Below are positions 17,399 through 25,513 of a stretch of 64,000 nucleotides of DNA, piece after piece. The stretch lies in the NCBI RefSeq assembly GCF_001431315.2, contig NZ_LKHV02000001.1:1364001-1428000 (forward strand), in the 5' to 3' direction. The notes under the pieces were generated by a model that was not told the DNA's origin, did not search any database, and worked only from the letters and a program-made list of their open reading frames with translations. The position numbers and the translations under genes are program-made. The stretch is from Candidatus Berkiella cookevillensis. GTDB taxonomy: Bacteria; Pseudomonadota; Gammaproteobacteria; Berkiellales; Berkiellaceae. Within the stretch, counting starts at the first letter, position 1. Every line of letters begins with the position of its first letter.

Positions 17399-17442
17399 TT
17401 GGATGTCCCGATAATCAATATTGGATGTCCCGATAATCAATA
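17399..17442. repeat. Perfect tandem 22-bp repeat in a divergent intergenic region
   Basis: Two head-to-tail identical 22-bp units (17399-17420 and 17421-17442), each beginning TTGGATGTCCCG and ending ATAATCAATA. Just upstream, TGATTATTATGGGTGTCC near 17370-17393 is an approximate inverted copy. The cluster sits about 120 bases before the RhoGAP-like gene and 180 bases from the start of the divergent orphan gene, so it may be an operator controlling one or both. The remainder of the 345-base gap shows no gene. Confidence 0.6.
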
Positions 17443-17562
17443 AATAGTCGTGGCTGCTTAAAATAAATAGAATAATTAAGATTAAGCGCTTGAACATGAT
17501 AGTTAACAAGCCTATAATTTTTTCCAGCACTCAGTAATCAAACTAATATTAAGAGGTTTAGT

Positions 17563-18378
17563 ATGTATCACTATGCTTTAGGCGCAGGCCTTGGGGGATT
17601 TTTAGTCGCTTATAAGATCTATCAAAGTTGTTGTAAAAAAACAAAACCAACAGAAGAAACACCTTATCAGTTTGAATCATTAACAAGCGTATTAACTCAA
17701 ACAGATGAAGAAAATTTTGATGTATTTGCGAATCACTTAGGACGGCTCCTCGATCTTTTTGCGTTATGGCCTTATAAACTAGATCAAGAAGGGATTTGGA
17801 GCCAAAATAGCACTCCTCCTGAGGTTGATATGTATCAACGTATACTGAGTGAGCCACCAGAAAGTGCTACTTTTCAGGCAATCTTAAAGGCAGATTTTCA
17901 AAATAAGTACAATCCTATAACAATGATTTGTGTCCTTAAATCAGATTTGCAAGCTGATTTGAATTCAACTTTCAGTCGATATAGCGATACAAAAAATTTA
18001 AGAGAAAATCTCTTAGCTAGGGGAGATGATAATGCTGCTGTTACAAATGTTATCACTCAGCATCTCCATCAATTGGTGTGCAAGGGGTATGTGAAAGAAG
18101 CTTATGTATTGCATAATTTTTTTCATTTATTGCATAAAATCGATCAACATTCTGTTAAAAATTTAACGCCAGCCAATACACTCGCTGTGTTACTGATGCC
18201 TTGGGTTTGCAAATGGTTGAAAATATCTAGCCCAACATCAAAAATAGAATTGGCTGAGCAGCGTAATGCAATGAAAAATATCATTCCTAAACTCATTACT
18301 GCACCACTTTTCAAAGAATGCTTTGATTTATCCGCTTATGGAAATTACCGGCCACGTAGACGTAAGAAACCTAGCTGA
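17563..18378 (+). CDS. Protein with a divergent RhoGAP-like domain, candidate effector
   Basis: 271 residues. After a glycine-rich hydrophobic N-terminus (YALGAGLGGFLVAYKIY) the body resembles a RhoGAP domain. LDQEGIWSQNS (about 73-83) aligns with the LxxEGIFRxSG finger loop, and NFFHLLHKIDQHSVKNLTPA followed by NTLAVLLMPW (about 184-214) aligns with the helix LLxHLxxVxxxSxxNxMTxxNLAVxxxP. RhoGAPs speed GTP hydrolysis by Rho/Rac in eukaryotic cells. The catalytic arginine position appears to be serine here, so it may bind rather than activate GTPases. The tail is basic (RPRRRKKPS). AGAGG precedes the ATG. Similarity was judged by eye and needs a profile search. Confidence 0.5.
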   Translation: MYHYALGAGLGGFLVAYKIYQSCCKKTKPTEETPYQFESLTSVLTQTDEENFDVFANHLGRLLDLFALWPYKLDQEGIWSQNSTPPEVDMYQRILSEPPESATFQAILKADFQNKYNPITMICVLKSDLQADLNSTFSRYSDTKNLRENLLARGDDNAAVTNVITQHLHQLVCKGYVKEAYVLHNFFHLLHKIDQHSVKNLTPANTLAVLLMPWVCKWLKISSPTSKIELAEQRNAMKNIIPKLITAPLFKECFDLSAYGNYRPRRRKKPS

Positions 18379-18462
18379 GCAAGATCGGATGAGGTTCTTT
18401 CGTTTTTAGAATTTATATATAATATTGCAATAGAGATCTTTGAAATAAGCTAGGGAACAGTC

Positions 18463-21270
18463 TTGAGTGAAAATATACCTGATGCTAGAAATGATTCTAA
18501 TTTAGAAGAGAAACTTCTTTTTATTATTAAATCTTTTTTAATCAAGCTGGAGCGTAATCGTTCTGCTTTGGCCGTTAGTACACGCTCAAGTTTAGATAAA
18601 GATCTTGGTATTGATAGTATTGCTAAAGTTGAATTGTTTCATGAGATTGAAGACCATTTTCAACTGTATCTTTCAGATGAATTGCTGGCGCAAGCAATAA
18701 CCGTGAATGATATCTTAGAAGCATTAAAAGTTGGTCATTCTAAAACGAGCTTTAAATCAGATATTATTCAAAGTGCCCCCAATGCTACGCATTTTTCTGC
18801 CAAATCTTCTCAAAGTCTTGTTGAACTGCTTTTATATTGGGCGAAGCGTGAACCGCAACGTCCCCATATTTATTATCAAGACGAAAAAGGATCTGAGAAG
18901 ATCATCACCTTTAAGCTCCTTTTAGACAATGCTCAGAAAGTTGCAAATGGTTTATATGCTTTGGGCATTCGTTCTCACGATACCGTTGCTATTATGTTAC
19001 CGACTTCAGAAGCTTTTTTTTATTGCTTTATGGGCGTGCAATTATTAGGTGCTGTGCCTGTTCCTATTTATCCGCCATTTAGACCTGATAAGATTGAAGA
19101 ATACGCATTACGTGAAGAAAAAATCCTTAAAAAAGCAGAGGTAAGTGTTTTAATTACCTTCGATCGCGCTGAAAAATTAAGCGAATTATTAAGTGCCTTT
19201 ATTCATTCGCTTAAAACAGTTACAACTTATGAAAAATTGATTGCTCCCAATAAAAAAGCACCTATTCAAAAAGTAAAAGAGGATCACCCCGCATTAATCC
19301 AGTTTACTTCTGGGAGCACAAATATTCCTAAGGGAGTATTGTTAACGCATCGAAATTTGCTCTCTAATATTGAGTGTGCAGGACAAGCCATTGATGTTCG
19401 TTCTAACGAAGTGGTTGTGAGTTGGCTGCCCTTGTATCATGACATGGGGCTTATTGGTTGTTGGTTTGGCAGTTTATATCATGCTTGTCCTTTAGTGATT
19501 ATGTCACCTTTAAGTTTCCTCTCGCGACCGGAACGTTGGTTATGGGCTATACATTATCATCGTGGCACTATTTCAGCTGCGCCTAATTTCGCTTATGAAC
19601 TCTGTATTAAGCGTATTAAAGAAAAAGACATTGAAGGTTTAGATTTAAGCACGTGGCGATTATCACTCAACGGTGCAGAGGCGGTAAATCCGAGAACAGT
19701 GGACGGATTTATTAAAAAATTCCAGCCTTATGGCTTCAAGCCTGAAACTTTTTTCCCCGTATACGGACTTGCAGAAAGTACGGTTGCTTTGTGTTTTCCC
19801 CCCATTGATAGGGCGCCGAAGATCGATCGCATTGATTTAATGGATTATGAAAAACAGCGTATTGCAACAGCAGTGACGGATGAGTCAACAAAACATTTAA
19901 AATTTGTTTGTTGTGGGCAGCCTATTCCTGAGCATGAAGTGAGAATTGTTAATGAGCAAAATCAGGAACTACCAGAGCGTATGATCGGTTCTATTCAGTT
20001 TAAAGGCCCTTCAACCATGCAAGGATATTACAATAATATTGAAGCTACACAGGCAATATTTAAAGAAGGTTGGTGTGAAACAGGAGATTTTGGTTATTTT
20101 GCCGAAGGTGAAATTTACATCACAGGTAGAAAGAAAGATATTATTATTAAAGCAGGGCGTAATTTATTTCCAGAAGTAATTGAAGATGTCACTGGCCAAG
20201 TTAATGGAGTGCGCAAGGGGGCTGTGGTTGCATTTGGCGTCGTTGATAGTAGGTTAGGCACAGAGAAGTTAATTATTGTTGCAGAATCTCAAGAGCATAA
20301 TAAAGATATGCAATCCAAAATGATTCAAGCCATTATTGAGCGTGTAACCCTTGCTATAGGCATACCACCGGATGAGGTTAAAATCGTTTCGCCGAACACA
20401 ATTCCCAAAACCTCTAGTGGAAAATTGCAACGTTCGCAATGCAAAATAATGTACGAGTCAGGAAGCCTCACAAAATGGAATCTACCTTTATGGCTTCAAG
20501 TTACTAAAATTTTTCTAAAGGCATGCCTTTCTAAAGGTTTAAAGAAAGTAAGTACTATTCTCCAATTTTTATATACATGCTATGTATGGCTAATATCTAT
20601 TGCAATCATTATCCCTGTTTGGCTTATGGTCATGCTCTTATCGCCCGCCAAAAGTAGAAGCATTGCTAGAATAGGTGCAAAAATACTCTTAAAGCTAGCG
20701 TGCATTAAAATTAAGATTGTTGATCCTTCTCATTCACTAAAAAATAATATTGCAAAAGTATTAGTTGCGAATCATGCTAGTTATATCGATGGGCTCATTT
20801 TGTATTCTATTTTGTCTGATAAGTTCTCGTTCATTGTTAAAAAAGGTGTATTTAAAGCCCCTTTGTTAAAAAATTTAATGCTAAAGCATCAGCATTTTGG
20901 GGTTGATAGAGAGGATTTTCAAAAAAATATTGAAGATACGCAAAACATTATAGACTCTTTAAAAAATGGCCGTTCATTAGCTGTATTTCCTGAAGGCACT
21001 TTTATTGCTGCTAAAGGACTTAGAGCTTTTAAATCTGGCGCTTTTAAAATTGCAACAGAAAACAATTTGCCAGTGTTGCCGGTAGCCTTATCTGGAGCGA
21101 GAGAGGTTTTACGTTCTCAAGAATGGTTATTAAAGCCTAATACTATTCAAGTGACGGTCGGAGCGCTTATTTATCCTAATGAAAATTCATGGCAAGAAAT
21201 GACACGGTTGCAATCTCAGGCGAGAGCCTTTATTGTTAGCCACTGTGGTGAATCTAGTATTGAGATGTAA
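18463..21270 (+). CDS. ACP - fatty acyl-AMP ligase (FAAL) - PlsC acyltransferase fusion
   Basis: 935 residues in three parts. An N-terminal acyl carrier domain carries the phosphopantetheine serine in LGIDSIAKVELFHEI (Ser52). An adenylate-forming ligase follows, with FTSGSTNIPKG (near 281-291), LPLYHDMGLIG and a C-terminal TGRKKDIIIKAGRN, which match fatty acyl-AMP ligases rather than CoA ligases. After a hydrophobic stretch comes a PlsC acyltransferase with NHASYIDG (about 770) and FPEGTF (about 843). The enzyme could activate a fatty acid, load it onto its own ACP and transfer it to a lysolipid or other acceptor at the membrane. The TTG start has AGGGA 6 nt upstream. A GG-leader-like peptide gene follows 29 nt downstream. 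Confidence 0.88.
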   Translation: MSENIPDARNDSNLEEKLLFIIKSFLIKLERNRSALAVSTRSSLDKDLGIDSIAKVELFHEIEDHFQLYLSDELLAQAITVNDILEALKVGHSKTSFKSDIIQSAPNATHFSAKSSQSLVELLLYWAKREPQRPHIYYQDEKGSEKIITFKLLLDNAQKVANGLYALGIRSHDTVAIMLPTSEAFFYCFMGVQLLGAVPVPIYPPFRPDKIEEYALREEKILKKAEVSVLITFDRAEKLSELLSAFIHSLKTVTTYEKLIAPNKKAPIQKVKEDHPALIQFTSGSTNIPKGVLLTHRNLLSNIECAGQAIDVRSNEVVVSWLPLYHDMGLIGCWFGSLYHACPLVIMSPLSFLSRPERWLWAIHYHRGTISAAPNFAYELCIKRIKEKDIEGLDLSTWRLSLNGAEAVNPRTVDGFIKKFQPYGFKPETFFPVYGLAESTVALCFPPIDRAPKIDRIDLMDYEKQRIATAVTDESTKHLKFVCCGQPIPEHEVRIVNEQNQELPERMIGSIQFKGPSTMQGYYNNIEATQAIFKEGWCETGDFGYFAEGEIYITGRKKDIIIKAGRNLFPEVIEDVTGQVNGVRKGAVVAFGVVDSRLGTEKLIIVAESQEHNKDMQSKMIQAIIERVTLAIGIPPDEVKIVSPNTIPKTSSGKLQRSQCKIMYESGSLTKWNLPLWLQVTKIFLKACLSKGLKKVSTILQFLYTCYVWLISIAIIIPVWLMVMLLSPAKSRSIARIGAKILLKLACIKIKIVDPSHSLKNNIAKVLVANHASYIDGLILYSILSDKFSFIVKKGVFKAPLLKNLMLKHQHFGVDREDFQKNIEDTQNIIDSLKNGRSLAVFPEGTFIAAKGLRAFKSGAFKIATENNLPVLPVALSGAREVLRSQEWLLKPNTIQVTVGALIYPNENSWQEMTRLQSQARAFIVSHCGESSIEM

Positions 21271-21299
21271 AATAAAGTAGTACCAAGGAGTTTATTCAG

Positions 21300-21533
21300 A
21301 TGCAGGTTTTATCTGATGAAGAAGTAAAGTGCGTTGTTGGTGGTTATAGCATGTTTGATATTACCATCAGTACGACGGTGTGGGGGGGGCTATTGAGTTT
21401 ATGGAAAGGTGATCCGACTTGGCTATTGTGCGGTTTGGTCGCAGGACTCATTTTAAGTGCGACTAAAGTAGCTGACGATAAACTAGGCTATACAACTAAA
21501 GAGAAGACCGGCGAGATTGATCTTGGTCTTTAG
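21300..21533 (+). CDS. Double-glycine-leader peptide, bacteriocin-like (77 aa)
   Basis: MQVLSDEEVKCVVGG has the form of a GG leader (small basic or polar start, LS-x-E-E, hydrophobic V-V, then Gly-Gly), cut by C39-type exporters. The predicted mature part of 62 residues holds a hydrophobic, glycine-rich region (WGGLLSLWKGDPTWLLCGLV) and a charged tail. AAGGAG lies 10 nt before the ATG, a very strong ribosome site. It follows the FAAL fusion gene by 29 nt on the same strand. No immunity gene or ABC exporter was seen nearby. The small peptide at 55810-56052 has a matching leader. An intracellular helper or toxin role is equally open. Confidence 0.65.
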   Translation: MQVLSDEEVKCVVGGYSMFDITISTTVWGGLLSLWKGDPTWLLCGLVAGLILSATKVADDKLGYTTKEKTGEIDLGL

Positions 21534-21611
21534 TTGTTTAACTTTTTTGATATACAACATTAACATCTTTCATAAACTCCCAGCAGTTGCTTGAGAGCTT
21601 AAATCCTATTG

Positions 21612-22331
21612 CTATTTTTGTGGGATAATGCCATACAAAAATCGTTTTAGTTCCGTTCTTTCTAAAGAACCTTGAACATAGTAAATATGTGGTTTTTTAT
21701 TTAGATCTATGCCATAGATAATGAAAGTAGGCGTGCCAGAGATTTTAAGTGCTTTAGCAAGCGCATAATTGTTAGAGATAATTTGATAGGTCTCTTTGGA
21801 TTCCATATCACGTTTTAATTGTTTAATATCTAATTTTAGTTTTTCAGCTTGATGAATAATAGAGCCATTTGTGAGATCGTTGTAATACATCAATGCACGG
21901 TGGTAGCTGACATATTGGCTCTGCTGTTTGCTCGCTATTGCAGCCCTTGCTGCATATCGTGCTTGATCCCCTCGGATGGGGAATTCTTTGTAGATAATTT
22001 GTATATTGGGGTGTTTAGCAGTAAATGAACTGAGTCTTTTGGCCATTTGTTTACAGTGCCCGCAGGTATAGTCAAAAAACTCTACCAGTAGTGGGTGTTC
22101 TACCTTCGATAGATCCTGCGTTTCAAATATTTCTGCTTCACGATTGATGATTATTTTTTTAAGCTCAGCAATTTCTTTGGGTGATGAGTCACCTAGCAAG
22201 CCTGGGCTAATGATGGTAATCATATCTGGTGTAATTGCTGCTGAGACGAAGATGGGAAATACTAATAAAGAAATGGCTGCCAGATGAATGGCTGATTTTT
22301 TAAACAGATCGATAGCCTTGGTTATTTTCAT
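21612..22331 (-). CDS. DsbA/Com1-like thiol-disulfide oxidoreductase, periplasmic
   Basis: 239 residues with a hydrophobic signal sequence (AIHLAAISLLVFPIFVSAA). The thioredoxin active site is FFDYTCGHCKQM, with Cys90-Gly-His-Cys93, the DsbA-type CxHC dipeptide that makes a strong oxidant. The cis-proline loop is KISGTPTFIIYG. The domain is interrupted by the usual helical insertion. It introduces or reshuffles disulfide bonds in exported proteins. A ~50-residue N-terminal extension before the thioredoxin fold resembles the Com1/DsbA2 outer-membrane or periplasmic proteins of Coxiella and Legionella. It stands alone, convergent with the GG-peptide gene. Confidence 0.85.
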   Translation of the reverse strand: MKITKAIDLFKKSAIHLAAISLLVFPIFVSAAITPDMITIISPGLLGDSSPKEIAELKKIIINREAEIFETQDLSKVEHPLLVEFFDYTCGHCKQMAKRLSSFTAKHPNIQIIYKEFPIRGDQARYAARAAIASKQQSQYVSYHRALMYYNDLTNGSIIHQAEKLKLDIKQLKRDMESKETYQIISNNYALAKALKISGTPTFIIYGIDLNKKPHIYYVQGSLERTELKRFLYGIIPQK

Positions 22332-22386
22332 ATCAAATATTCCGTTTCGAAGATGCCAGCTAATTTAAAGAATTATAGTAGCCGAA

Positions 22387-23781
22387 TTATAGCTGAATAT
22401 AAACGCATTTATGTCGTTCATTGTATAAAAATCTTAGATAGTAGCAAATAAAGAGTGTGCAACAAAACAGTGTAGAAATTTGGATAGTTAGTATAGGGCT
22501 GCCTTCATTGACATAAACAAATAGATAAACAGGAAGCAAAAAGAGTATCCAGGTACCAATGGCATTCATATAAAAAATAAATTTAGTATCACCAATAGCT
22601 GTTAAAATGCCATCTACAACCCAGACCATGCCATCAAAAAAGATAGCTATCCATAACCAAATCAAACTGCTTTGCACCAGTTCTATAAGATTTGTGGAAT
22701 TTTGTGTATTTTCTGGCAGAAAAAGATTGATCCATAACTCAGGCAAGACAATCAAAGGTATTGCTAGAATAACCGCAAAAATAGCGAATATTGTGAGTCC
22801 TGCTTTTAAAATTTCAGGTAATTTTTCGCGATGATTTGCGCCGATATAATTTGCTGCTACGGCGGTTGTACTTTTTTGCAAGCAATCGGTTACAAAATAA
22901 GAAAGCATCCATACAGATAAAGCAATAGACACGAGCGTTACATGTGCAAAGCTTAGTTTGCTTAGAAAAATTAAATTGATTGCCCAAGCTGTTGTTGCTG
23001 ATAAGTGTCCTAGTGCGTTGGGTAACCCAATTTTAATTGATTTTTGAAACAGTACTTTGCTAAACCGCCATTGATGCGTGCCGTACATTTTTCGATAAGC
23101 CGGCTTGATAAAATCTTTTAAGAGGATAGAAAAGATAATGACATTTGCAATGCCGGTAGAAATAGCTGCACCCTGTGCGCCATATCCTTGCATGATTCCT
23201 TCAATCCCAAAGATAAATAAATAAGAAAGTGGTACATTTGCTAAATTACCAATAAAAAAAGCAATTAATAATGTTTTAAAATCACCCCTGCCCAAATAAA
23301 AAATAGAAAGAGAAGCACACAGCGGGAACAAAGGGCCAAAAATCATAATCCAAGTAAAATAAGGGATTGCATGTTCTGCAATTGGTGCTGCAAATATGTA
23401 TTGACTGCCCCATATGCCAATCGGAATCATGATGCAGCCAAATAATAGTGAAAACCAGATCATTTGCCAGACAGGTGATCCTAATTGTTTATATTGCTTG
23501 GCACCATTGTATTGACCAACAAAAACTTCACCAACCATTGCGATAGATACTGAACCAATCTGAAAAATAAAAAAAATATTGGCGGCGGTGGTGGCTGCAA
23601 CCATGGCGTGCGTATCATATTGTGCTAAGAAAATCCTGTCTAAAAAAATCATTAAAGCAGAGGATAATTCTGTTGCCATTAATGGCAGACATAATAAAAA
23701 TAGCTGTCGGATACCAAAATATTTTGTTGAAATTAAATGATTATTATTTAATTTTGCATGTAATAGCGAAGCGGTTGTCAT
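22387..23781 (-). CDS. MATE-family efflux transporter (copy 2)
   Basis: 464 residues, about 12 membrane segments in two halves. It is plainly a paralog of the gene at 305-1705: it shares the opening (QLFLLCLPLMATELSSALMI), the VGEVFVGQYNGAKQYKQLGS loop and the block IGLPNALGHLSATTAWAINL. MATE pumps exchange Na+ or H+ for cationic drugs or metabolites across the inner membrane. Unlike copy 1 it stands alone, between the DsbA-like gene and a repeat-bearing gap. The strong resemblance suggests duplication within the lineage rather than separate acquisition. Confidence 0.87.
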   Translation of the reverse strand: MTTASLLHAKLNNNHLISTKYFGIRQLFLLCLPLMATELSSALMIFLDRIFLAQYDTHAMVAATTAANIFFIFQIGSVSIAMVGEVFVGQYNGAKQYKQLGSPVWQMIWFSLLFGCIMIPIGIWGSQYIFAAPIAEHAIPYFTWIMIFGPLFPLCASLSIFYLGRGDFKTLLIAFFIGNLANVPLSYLFIFGIEGIMQGYGAQGAAISTGIANVIIFSILLKDFIKPAYRKMYGTHQWRFSKVLFQKSIKIGLPNALGHLSATTAWAINLIFLSKLSFAHVTLVSIALSVWMLSYFVTDCLQKSTTAVAANYIGANHREKLPEILKAGLTIFAIFAVILAIPLIVLPELWINLFLPENTQNSTNLIELVQSSLIWLWIAIFFDGMVWVVDGILTAIGDTKFIFYMNAIGTWILFLLPVYLFVYVNEGSPILTIQISTLFCCTLFICYYLRFLYNERHKCVYIQL

Positions 23782-23816
23782 AAGACACCAAAGTAAGTCC
23801 TAAATAAAATGATAGT

Positions 23817-23932
23817 GGAGGTTGTCTCAAAAATGCCATTTTTCGTTGATCCTTTGTTGCAGCTCCTTTTGCGCAGCTCAAAGAATCTACGCCTTGGCTG
23901 AACAAAAAATTACTATTTTTGAGAAAGCTTCT
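23817..23932. repeat. Short inverted-repeat element, family of CTCAAAAAT ends (copy 1)
   Basis: About 116 bases with imperfect terminal inverted repeats: GGAGGTTGTCTCAAAAATG at the left and the complement of GAAGCTTTCTCAAAAATAG at the right. A second member lies at 51776-51832, with the same end GAAGCT(A/T)TCTCAAAAATAGTA. No coding capacity. The ends and the small size suggest a MITE-like element. Confidence 0.6.
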
Positions 23933-24202
23933 AATGATAAAGAAAATAATATATGTGCTATTTGTTAAAATAGTCAGTAAAAATGAAGATCTTTTTCAAA
24001 ATGGTGAATCATAAAATGAATAAATATTAAATTTATTAACAATAATAGCATATTTTTTAAAAAAGAGAAGCTGAATACTTTGCCTGGTATGTAAAAGCCG
24101 ATAAAAGCACAAGAATATAATTATTTTAAAAAATATAATGCAAAAATAGGCTAAATTATGTAAATGCTATATGTGTAATTGTATGTAAAGATGTTCAAGC
24201 AA
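23933..24202. other. AT-rich intergenic region
   Basis: About 270 very AT-rich bases between the CTCAAAAAT-type repeat and the promoter-like sequence of the GST gene. I saw no coherent frame on either strand. Confidence 0.4.
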
Positions 24203-24230
24203 TTGACTCATTTGTGTATATCTATAAAAT
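24203..24230 (+). promoter_or_regulatory. Candidate promoter for the GST gene
   Basis: TTGACT at 24203-24208 is followed by TATAAAAT at 24223-24230; taking TAAAAT as the -10 hexamer gives a 16-base spacer. It lies about 60 bases before the ATG. Confidence 0.35.
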
Positions 24231-24288
24231 TTATCTGGCGCTTTAAAGATTATTTATTGAGCCGCTCAACTAAGATTAAGGGGGATCT

Positions 24289-24900
24289 ATGAAACTTTAT
24301 TATTCTTCAGGTGCATGTTCACTGGCACCACATATTATTCTTGCTGAATGTGGTGAAAAATATACTTTAGAAAAAGTAGATTTACAGAACAAAAAAACGG
24401 AATCAGGCAAAGATTTTCTTCTTATCAACATGAAGGGCTATGTGCCTGCTCTAGAGCTGAATAACAAAGAAATACTTACGGAAGTGGGCGTTATTCTTCA
24501 GTATATTGCGCATCAGCATCCAGCAGCACAATTGGTTGCTGAGTCAAACAGCTTTGAGCATTATAAAATGCTTGAATGGTTAAGTTTTATTAGTTCTGAA
24601 ATTCATAAAAATTTTGGATCTTTATTTGCACCTCAAATACCAGAGACTTATGTTGAAATGATCAAAGCAAAAATCAACAATAGATTGAAAGTATTAGAGC
24701 AAGCTTTAGAAGGTAAACAGTATCTTTTTGCAAATCGTTTTACCATCTTAGACGCTTATTTATTCACTGTCCTTAGGTGGGCACATCATTTAAAAATTCC
24801 CGTGGAAAATTTTGCCGCAGTAACGGACTATTTTTCAAGAATAAAAGAGCGTCCTTCTGTTAAGCAAGCGATGCAAGAAGAAGGTTTGATTAAACCATAA
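24289..24900 (+). CDS. gstA: Beta-class glutathione S-transferase
   Basis: 203 residues, the same length as E. coli GstA (201). The N-terminal thioredoxin-like domain begins MKLYYSSGACSLAPHIILAE, with the Cys10 typical of beta-class enzymes. The ...LTEVGVILQYIA segment matches the glutathione gamma-Glu binding site, and the C-terminal helical domain includes NRFTILDAYLFTVLRW, the conserved N-capping box. It conjugates glutathione to electrophiles or reduces disulfides in the cytoplasm. AGGGGG lies about 7 nt before the ATG. It stands alone and has its own promoter-like sequence. Confidence 0.9.
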   Translation: MKLYYSSGACSLAPHIILAECGEKYTLEKVDLQNKKTESGKDFLLINMKGYVPALELNNKEILTEVGVILQYIAHQHPAAQLVAESNSFEHYKMLEWLSFISSEIHKNFGSLFAPQIPETYVEMIKAKINNRLKVLEQALEGKQYLFANRFTILDAYLFTVLRWAHHLKIPVENFAAVTDYFSRIKERPSVKQAMQEEGLIKP

Positions 24901-24991
24901 ATATAGTTTACCCATGTCTCTTCGAGGGAGGGGCTTCTCCCTCTCGCAATCTGAGTGATTCCAAAGGGATTTTTGGGGTTTGATTATATAA

Positions 24992-25410
24992 CACCTATAC
25001 AAGTATATACTTTGGTGCGAAGCACCTTACGCCCACTTTGTAATCAAAGGGGGCAGCCGTTTACGGCGGGGGATTTGTAATTTCAGGTTAAGGCTAAATG
25101 CTCACAGAAAATGAAATGCCCGATATTTACGCATTCATATGACAGGATTTTGAAGAAGCTCATTGTGAGTAATATAAATTTCGAGATGTATGTTTAAGAG
25201 AAGCAAAAATACATGTATTGAGCTTCAATAATTATGAAGTTAAACATCAAATGGATGGTGTACTTGAAAAATTGAATTCTATCATAGAATAGATAAAACA
25301 GTTTGGAACAGAGAAAGATTGATAAAAATCCCCCGCCGTAAACGGCTGCCCCCTTTGATTACAAAGTGGGCGTAAGGTGCTTCGCACCAAAGCACATACT
25401 TGTATAGGTG
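24992..25410. mobile_element. MITE-like element with 85-bp inverted repeats around a decayed frame
   Basis: The left arm (24992-25076) and right arm (25326-25410) are 85-bp reverse complements with two mismatches. Each arm contains smaller hairpins (TGGTGCGAAGCACC; GCCGTTTACGGC) and reads ACTTTGTAATCAAAGGGGG towards the centre, ending GGGGGATTT. The internal ~250 bp carries a broken frame. A flanking block at 25424-25444 recurs beside the related element at 13400-13616. No transposase is present, so movement would need one supplied elsewhere. Confidence 0.7.
25098..25292 (+). pseudogene. Decayed 65-codon frame inside the inverted-repeat element
   Basis: Reading from ATG 25098 in one frame gives MLTENEMPDIYAFI-stop-QDFEEAHCE-stop-YKFRDVCLREAKIHVLS and so on to a stop at 25290-25292. 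Only two internal stops (TGA and TAA) interrupt an otherwise protein-like sequence of acidic and amphipathic composition. It looks like a small cargo gene that has lost function. No family was recognised. Confidence 0.45.
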
Positions 25411-25513
25411 CTAATGTTTTACTCCTTAAGTTGACGCTTATGAGCGGAGGCAATCCAGTAGCCCTTTGGGCTACCAGGCGCAAAACGCCAATTTCCTTTC
25501 TACGAATGACCGT

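Noticed and set aside
25247-25483. 78-codon minus-strand frame
   Set aside because: It is made largely of the right arm of the inverted-repeat element.
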